A DNA stretch of 11,073 nucleotides from an archaeon. Its GTDB lineage: Archaea; Iainarchaeota; Iainarchaeia; Iainarchaeales; GCA-2688035. Shown piece after piece: positions 6,701 to 11,073 of the stretch; position 1 is the first letter of the stretch, and every line of letters begins with the position of its first letter. The position numbers and the translations under genes are program-made. The notes below the pieces were generated by a model. That model saw only the letters and a list, made by a program, of their open reading frames with translations, had not been told where the DNA came from and ran no database searches. The stretch covers positions 1-11,073 of the forward strand of contig JAUWWX010000014.1 in the NCBI GenBank assembly GCA_030616665.1. The letters run 5' to 3'.

Positions 6701-6731
6701 CCATTTATTTGTTTACTGTTGCTAACTATTT
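6701..6731 (+). promoter_or_regulatory. Putative promoter of the NMT1/SsuA-type importer operon
   Basis: CATTTATTTG (6702-6711) is a TATA-like element centred about 26 bases before the ATG at 6732, the spacing for a leaderless archaeal transcript. The absence of a Shine-Dalgarno before this ATG agrees. An alternative is AAATATAAAT (6651-6660), which would place the start of transcription inside the palindrome and give a leader of about 50 bases. Confidence 0.4.
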
Positions 6732-7727
6732 ATGGACAAAAAAATAGTCATAGCAGCTGTGTTTATCTTGGTTATTGGCCTTGCTGCTTTCTATTTGGGA
6801 AACCAACCAACAGGCTTGGCCTCTCTGGTGGAAGATTATACGGTTAAAATTGGTTACAAGCCAAACGCAAATTACATTGCATTATTTGTGGCTCTTGAAA
6901 ATGGTTACTTTGAGGAAGAAGGTCTCAAAGTCGAAACAATCAGGTTTGATTCAACAAACACTCTGATGAACGCGTTCGCTGCAGGCAGTTTGGATGCCAC
7001 ACCAACAGGAAATGTTATTGTTTCCTATTCTTTAGAAGAAAACAGCCCCGGGCTGTTCAAGCTATACTCTTTTGCTTTTTACACAGATGAAAGGCATCCT
7101 GAGAACATGGTTGTAAGAAAAGGAAGTGAAATTAATAGGTATCAAGACTTGGAAGGAAAAAGAATTGGCGCAAACAAAGGAATTTTTGCGCGAACAATGA
7201 CGAGAAGATTTTTGGAAAAGCAAGACATAAAGAACTTTGAGATAATAGAGTTGGGCAGCAACCTCCAGTTACAGGCACTTGAAACAGGACAGATTGATGC
7301 CTTGATTTCACTTGAGCCATATCCAACCATTGGCGTGGAAAACGGAATTGCTGAATACCTTGAAGGAGGTTCTGTCTATGTTAAAACCGTTGGCTTCAGC
7401 CCTTCATTCTCCGGAGGAGCCATATCAACAAAATTTATGAGAGAACACCCAAGCGAAGCAAAGAAATTTCTAAGGGCAATGGAAAAATCAATTGGATTCA
7501 TATCAAACAACTTTGAGGAAAGCAAGCAAATTCTACCAAAGCACATACCAATCGAAAGCAACATAGCCAGAAGAATCTCCTTACCTTCGTTTCAATTCTT
7601 TGAGAACTTGAATTACAAACAGAAAGAATCAATTCAAAAAACCGCCGATTTTCTTTTTGAAGAAGGAATCGTTGAGAAGAAAATAGACACAGGTTCGCTA
7701 CTCCTTGACAGTGAATACCTCCAATAA
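6732..7727 (+). CDS. NMT1/SsuA-type (NitT/TauT family) ABC substrate-binding protein
   Basis: Extracellular type II binding protein (331 residues) for an importer of the nitrate/sulfonate/taurine/thiamine-precursor superfamily. The mature start V-K-I-G-Y-K-P-N-A-N-Y-I-A-L-F-V-A is followed by N-G-Y-F-E-E-E-G-L-K-V-E, the characteristic A-x-x-x-G-Y-F-x-x-x-G-L pattern. D-L-E-G-K-R-I-G-A-N (about 137-146) and Q-A-L-E-T-G-Q-I-D-A-L (about 178-188) are further family blocks. The N-terminus K3-K4 plus a hydrophobic run to about residue 23 has no lipobox cysteine, so it is probably held by an uncleaved membrane helix or released by signal peptidase I. The THI5-type C-C-C-F-C iron motif is absent. 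Substrate cannot be assigned: sulfonates, pyrimidines, riboflavin and others are all handled by this superfamily. First gene of the three-gene operon, divergent from the TrmB-family gene. Confidence 0.9.
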   Translation: MDKKIVIAAVFILVIGLAAFYLGNQPTGLASLVEDYTVKIGYKPNANYIALFVALENGYFEEEGLKVETIRFDSTNTLMNAFAAGSLDATPTGNVIVSYSLEENSPGLFKLYSFAFYTDERHPENMVVRKGSEINRYQDLEGKRIGANKGIFARTMTRRFLEKQDIKNFEIIELGSNLQLQALETGQIDALISLEPYPTIGVENGIAEYLEGGSVYVKTVGFSPSFSGGAISTKFMREHPSEAKKFLRAMEKSIGFISNNFEESKQILPKHIPIESNIARRISLPSFQFFENLNYKQKESIQKTADFLFEEGIVEKKIDTGSLLLDSEYLQ

Positions 7728-7737
7728 AAGGAGGTGC
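7716..7737 (+). promoter_or_regulatory. RBS-sequestering hairpin with strong Shine-Dalgarno
   Basis: GGAGGTG (7730-7736), seven bases before the ATG at 7744, is an almost ideal match to the archaeal 16S tail and decides that start. The preceding ACCTCC (7717-7722) is the exact complement of GGAGGT (7730-7735). The seven-base loop AATAAAA contains the TAA stop of the binding-protein gene, and a U-G pair (7716/7736) could extend the stem. In the mRNA this would hide the ribosome-binding site until a ribosome ending the upstream gene opens it. Confidence 0.6.
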
Positions 7738-7743
7738 TTTCAA

Positions 7744-8505
7744 ATGACTTTTCTTCAAATCAGAAACTTAGTTAAGGAATTCCAGAGAGTAGAAGGCGGA
7801 CAATTAAGAGTCTTGGACAACCTAGATCTGGATATTAGGAAAGGGGAATTTGTAACAATATTTGGGCCAAACGGATGCGGAAAAACCACTCTGCTAAAAA
7901 TAATTAGCGGTTTCGAAAAGCCCAACGATGGAACAATAACTATAAGAAACTCTCCGATAGAAAGAACAAAATCCTATTTGGTTTTGCAAAGCCCTGATGA
8001 CTCGGTATTCAATTGGATGAATACAATACAAAATATTGCAATTGCGCTTCCCAACAAAGACAAAGAACAAGAAATTAGCAACCTGTTAGAAAAAATTCAA
8101 GTCGGAGGCAAAACATTGCTTGAATTCGGCTCCTACTATCCATACCAACTGTCTGGAAGCCTAAAACAGCTAATGGTCATTGCAAGGGCAATCCTATTTA
8201 ATCCTGATTTGTTGCTGCTTGACGAACCATTTTCCTCACTAGACTTCAAAACAGCCATGCAAATGGAAGATAACCTGCTTCAAGTCTGGAAGAAAACGAA
8301 AAAAACCGTGTTATTCGTTTCACACAATGTAGATGAGGCTGTTTACTTAGCGGACAAGGTAGTTGTTCTATCAAACCAACCAACAAAAGTAAAAAAAGAA
8401 ATCACTGTTAACCTGTTCAGGCCAAGAAAACAGGGAATGAAACTCACAGCAGAATTCCAAAAAACCAAAGGAAAAGTGTTAAACTGTTTCAGTGAAATTC
8501 AATGA
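7744..8505 (+). CDS. SsuB/TauB-type ABC transporter ATPase
   Basis: Cytoplasmic ATPase subunit, 253 residues from the ATG at 7744, which is preceded by GGAGGTG at ideal spacing. The frame is open back to a TTG at 7705, but that lies within the upstream gene. Motifs: Walker A G-P-N-G-C-G-K-T-T (41-49), Q-loop Q82, signature L-S-G-S-L-K-Q (136-142), Walker B L-L-L-L-D-E-P (156-162), D-loop S-S-L-D (164-167), H-loop S-H-N-V-D-E-A (193-199). F-N-W-M-N-T-I-Q-N-I (89-98) corresponds to the L-P-W-x-T-V-x-x-N segment of SsuB/TauB. The second glycine of the usual LSGG signature is serine, a tolerated but uncommon change. Together with the flanking genes it forms a complete importer. The 3' end overlaps the permease by four bases (ATGA), a standard sign of translational coupling. 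Confidence 0.93.
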   Translation: MTFLQIRNLVKEFQRVEGGQLRVLDNLDLDIRKGEFVTIFGPNGCGKTTLLKIISGFEKPNDGTITIRNSPIERTKSYLVLQSPDDSVFNWMNTIQNIAIALPNKDKEQEISNLLEKIQVGGKTLLEFGSYYPYQLSGSLKQLMVIARAILFNPDLLLLDEPFSSLDFKTAMQMEDNLLQVWKKTKKTVLFVSHNVDEAVYLADKVVVLSNQPTKVKKEITVNLFRPRKQGMKLTAEFQKTKGKVLNCFSEIQ

Positions 8506-9245
8506 AATACAGAGGTGTCCTTTTAATTGCGGTAATAACAGTTGTCTGGCAGGCGATTGTTTCCACAAACCTTGTTTCAACTACTTTTATTGCTGCACCG
8601 ATCGAAATATTCTTCTGCTTGGTGAACATGTTTGCCAAAGGAAGCATTTGGAGCGACATAAGCGCCACCTTTTGGAGAACCCTTATAGCCTTCTTAATCT
8701 CTGCAGCAATCGGAACGCCTCTTGGAATAGCTGTAGGTTATATCAGAAAAGTTGGCTATAGCATAGAATTGTTGTTGGATTTCCTGAGAAGCCTTCCGGC
8801 AATAGCGCTGTTCCCCTTATTCATACTCTTTTTTGGCATAGGGGACGAATCAAAAATAGCTGTCGCAGCATTCATGGGAACACTGGTAATAACTGTTGCT
8901 GCAATGCAGGGAACAAAACAGATAAAGAAAACAAGACTGCAGTTAGTGAAAAAGCTTGGCCTAAAAGGCGGAAAGATATTCTTCCGCTTCCTTTTGCCGG
9001 AATCGTTGCCAATGATTTTCAGTGGCTATAGGCTTGCTGTATCCTTCTGCTTAATACTAATAATAGTTACAGAAATATCTCTCGGTGGTCAGCAAGGGCT
9101 AGGAGCAAGACTGATTGATGCCCAAATGCTTTACAATATAGCAGAGCTTTACGCATTAATAATCATAATGGGAATCATTGGCTATCTATTAAACAACAGC
9201 TTTATTCAACTGGAGAAAAGGGTAGTCCACTGGCGGGGAAACTAA
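8502..9245 (+). CDS. SsuC/TauC-type ABC transporter permease
   Basis: Integral membrane subunit of 247 residues, normal for the NitT/TauT permease family, with about six hydrophobic segments. Landmarks: F-L-R-S-L-P-A-I-A-L-F-P-L-F (94-107) followed by F-G-I-G-D-E-S-K-I (111-119), equivalent to the R-P-I-P-P-L-A-x-x-P-L...F-G-x-G-E-x-S-K signature of SsuC/TauC; the ATPase-coupling EAA-type loop around K-L-G-L...F-L-L-P-E-S-L-P (151-170); and E-I-S-L-G-G-Q-Q-G-L-G (191-201), equivalent to the family's E-x-x-x-x-x-x-G-L-G region. ATG overlaps the ATPase stop. The gene ends the operon and its TAA overlaps the stop codon of the convergent helicase gene. The substrate follows the binding protein and is unknown. 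Confidence 0.93.
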   Translation: MKYRGVLLIAVITVVWQAIVSTNLVSTTFIAAPIEIFFCLVNMFAKGSIWSDISATFWRTLIAFLISAAIGTPLGIAVGYIRKVGYSIELLLDFLRSLPAIALFPLFILFFGIGDESKIAVAAFMGTLVITVAAMQGTKQIKKTRLQLVKKLGLKGGKIFFRFLLPESLPMIFSGYRLAVSFCLILIIVTEISLGGQQGLGARLIDAQMLYNIAELYALIIIMGIIGYLLNNSFIQLEKRVVHWRGN

Positions 9246-11073
9246 TCCTTTCCTCTAATTCTCTCCTTCACCCTTTCATGCATTCTCTTGATGAATGCAA
9301 GCCTTCCTTCCATTTTGAGGATGTCTGCATGGCCCCAGGCAAACAGGTTGAAGGCAAAAGGAGAAGGCACTTCTGTGTTTCTTTCAATTACCTTGAGTTT
9401 GCCGTTGTTAATCCATTCCACTACCTGTTCAGTGGCAGAAATGTCCATCAGGTCTTCCAAGACTTCCCTCCTCGCCTCCTTGAGGATAGAAAAGTCTTCG
9501 TCGATTCGCTTGACTGCTGACAACAGCAGCCTGCTGCTCATCTGCTGCCTGCCAACACTCTTCCTCTTGCCCTTGTAGCTGCGCAAAATCATCAAGGAGC
9601 GGGTAGCACAGTGCCTGAAGCGCCTGCTCAAGACCTGGCTTTTCTCCAAGGAAAGCTTTGCAATTTCTTTTATTGGGTTGCTTTTTAGCAGGTTAAAGGT
9701 CTGCTGTATTGGCAGCTTCTCACAGCTCAGAATGAAGCCGTTGTCGTTCATCGTTATTTCAACGTCTTTGTGGACAAGTCTGCCAAGCAAGTAGGCAAAG
9801 ACCCTGCTTAGGGCATCATTAACACGCCTTCCGTAAAGGGAGTGGAAGATTGCGAAGCGCTTGTGCTCCTCGTCTGTGAAGTACTCAATGAGGAGCTTTT
9901 TTTCATTTGGAATTGAGGCAAACAAGTGCTGCTCATTAAAGTAGTTGTAGATTGCCCTAGCAGCGTTCTTGTCAAGGTAAAGGTAACTATCTATGAATTT
10001 TATTATTTCCTGCCTGCCCTTGCCGGAAGCAAATTTCTCATCCATTAATGCTCTGAAGTGCTGGATTTCCAAAGCAAGGTCAAAGGACAAGGGCAGCATT
10101 TCACTAAACCAGCTTGGCACTGTGGGAGGCCTCTTCATTGCGGAGACAACTTGTATTGTGTTGCCCCTGCTGTATTTGAAGACATAGGATTGACCTGCAA
10201 GCACGAAAACGTCTCCTGGCCTCAACCGCTCAAGGAATTTTTCGTCAATTGTGCCAATTGAATGGGTTCCCATCTTTACCTTGATTCTTGCCTCATCCGG
10301 AATCGTTCCCACGTTTGTCATGTAAAGAACCCTTGCAAGCTTGCCCCTTTTGCCAATCATTCCTGTTTCTTCATCAAACCAGATTTTTGCGTAAACATGC
10401 CTTGTCTCAAGGCTTGAGTAATGACCTGAAAGGTATTTTATGACCTCATCGAAGTCTGACTTTGGCAGGGAAGAGAAGCAGTAGCTGCCTCTGACAAGCT
10501 TAAAGAGGTCCTTTTCAAGGATTCTGTCTGCAATCGCGATTCCGTAAACCTGCTGGGCAAGAACATCTAAGCAATTGCGAGGAATTTTTACTTTGTCAAT
10601 TTTGTGCTCCAAGGCATTCTTCAAAAGGACAGCACACTCAACCAGGTCGTCCCTGTCCAAAACAATTATTCTTCCCTTTACTGTGTCGTGAAGATGGTGG
10701 CCACTTCTCCCGATTCTTTGCAATGCCCTGGCGATGCTCTTTGGGCTGCCAAGCAAGGCAACCAAATCAATGAAGCCGATATCTATCCCAAGTTCCAGGC
10801 TTGTTGAGCAGACAACACACTTGAGCTTTCCTTCCTTCAGCCTGTTTTCTACATTCAACCTCTTCTCCCTACTTACGCTGCTGTGGTGCGCATCAAGGTT
10901 GCCAGTATGGTAATATGCCGGGAACCTGTCCTTCAAATTGTGAACAACCCGCTCGGTGGCAGAGCGGGTGTTTGTAAAAACAAGGGTTGTTTTGTGCTGT
11001 TGAATGAGCTTGTGCAGTGTTGAGTAAAGCTTGTCCTGGATTTGTGAGGCAGAGACGTTGATTAAGTCCGGCA
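9242..11073 (-). CDS. lhr: Lhr-type superfamily 2 helicase, C-terminal portion (5'-partial)
   Basis: About 609 codons of an ATP-dependent 3'-5' nucleic-acid helicase implicated in repair and RNA:DNA unwinding. The frame is open to the window edge, so an internal TTG at 10936 is not the start: upstream of it lie T-L-V-F-T-N-T-R-S-A-T-E-R-V-V, the Lhr motif IV region. Then come motif V S-T-S-L-E-L-G-I-D-I-G (10775-10807) and motif VI Q-R-I-G-R-S-G-H (10697-10720), with the arginine fingers. The rest matches the winged-helix and Lhr-specific C-terminal core, including P-G-D-V-F-V-L-A-G and a terminal P-S-P-F-A-F motif. The first RecA domain (Walker A, DExH) is outside the window. Adding it gives roughly 850 residues, the size of archaeal Lhr-core proteins without the long bacterial C-terminal extension. 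Functionally unrelated to the transporters. Confidence 0.92.
   Translation of the reverse strand, partial: PDLINVSASQIQDKLYSTLHKLIQQHKTTLVFTNTRSATERVVHNLKDRFPAYYHTGNLDAHHSSVSREKRLNVENRLKEGKLKCVVCSTSLELGIDIGFIDLVALLGSPKSIARALQRIGRSGHHLHDTVKGRIIVLDRDDLVECAVLLKNALEHKIDKVKIPRNCLDVLAQQVYGIAIADRILEKDLFKLVRGSYCFSSLPKSDFDEVIKYLSGHYSSLETRHVYAKIWFDEETGMIGKRGKLARVLYMTNVGTIPDEARIKVKMGTHSIGTIDEKFLERLRPGDVFVLAGQSYVFKYSRGNTIQVVSAMKRPPTVPSWFSEMLPLSFDLALEIQHFRALMDEKFASGKGRQEIIKFIDSYLYLDKNAARAIYNYFNEQHLFASIPNEKKLLIEYFTDEEHKRFAIFHSLYGRRVNDALSRVFAYLLGRLVHKDVEITMNDNGFILSCEKLPIQQTFNLLKSNPIKEIAKLSLEKSQVLSRRFRHCATRSLMILRSYKGKRKSVGRQQMSSRLLLSAVKRIDEDFSILKEARREVLEDLMDISATEQVVEWINNGKLKVIERNTEVPSPFAFNLFAWGHADILKMEGRLAFIKRMHERVKERIRGKD

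Noticed and set aside
7705..7743. TTG-initiated longer ATPase
   Set aside because: ATG 7744 has GGAGGTG at ideal spacing and gives the usual ATPase N-terminus.
10934..10936. TTG as the start of the Lhr helicase
   Set aside because: The frame stays open to the window edge and encodes the conserved motif IV region upstream of it.
10947..10969. 8-bp GC-rich inverted repeat ACCCGCTC / GAGCGGGT as a regulatory hairpin
   Set aside because: It encodes the conserved T-R-S-A-T-E-R-V of Lhr; the repeat is explained by ACC-CGC and GAG-CGG-GT codons and has no T-run after it.
1..11073. CRISPR array, tRNA/rRNA, insertion sequence, toxin-antitoxin or defence island
   Set aside because: No spaced direct repeats, cloverleaf, transposase or terminal repeats were seen; essentially all sequence is accounted for by the transport, regulator and helicase genes.

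Overview
The window looks archaeal. It encodes a TrmB-type HTH regulator, an Lhr-core helicase of the archaeal kind, lipoproteins with the pattern K-K/hydrophobic/L-F/L-A-G-C, a textbook archaeal Shine-Dalgarno (GGAGGTG) and AT-rich TATA-like elements with little or no leader. The lineage cannot be fixed from the sequence. A DPANN or other uncultured archaeal genome is plausible but unproven. Genes are packed very tightly; the longest non-coding stretch is 84 bases (6648-6731).

Left part (1-5884, + strand): a six-gene transcription unit for a branched-chain-amino-acid-type (HAAT/Liv) ABC importer. The order is binding protein 1 (cut by the window edge just after its lipobox cysteine), binding protein 2, permease LivM, binding protein 3, binding protein 4, ATPase LivG. 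Adjacent genes touch or overlap at every junction. Four diverged periplasmic-binding-protein paralogues share one visible permease and one visible ATPase. LivH and LivF are not in the window and may lie upstream of position 1.

Middle (5885-6731): a TrmB-family regulator on the - strand converges on livG across a small hairpin that could terminate both transcripts. It is transcribed divergently from the next operon across an 84-base promoter region. That region carries a perfect 9+2+9 palindrome (6677-6696), which is the best candidate operator.

Right-middle (6732-9245, + strand): a complete three-gene ABC importer of the nitrate/sulfonate/taurine/thiamine-precursor superfamily (binding protein, ATPase, permease). 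The binding protein has an uncleaved-looking N-terminal membrane anchor rather than a lipobox. The ATPase gene's strong ribosome-binding site is buried in a perfect 6-bp stem whose loop holds the stop codon of the preceding gene, suggesting translational coupling. The divergent TrmB gene is the natural candidate regulator of this operon.

Right end (9242-11073, - strand): the C-terminal ~610 residues of an Lhr-type superfamily 2 helicase, reading off the window edge. Its stop codon overlaps the stop codon of the permease gene. I see no tRNA, rRNA, CRISPR array, insertion sequence or prophage, and no clear new defence-type system. The most unusual material is regulatory (palindrome, RBS hairpin, convergent terminator) plus the four-paralogue binding-protein array.
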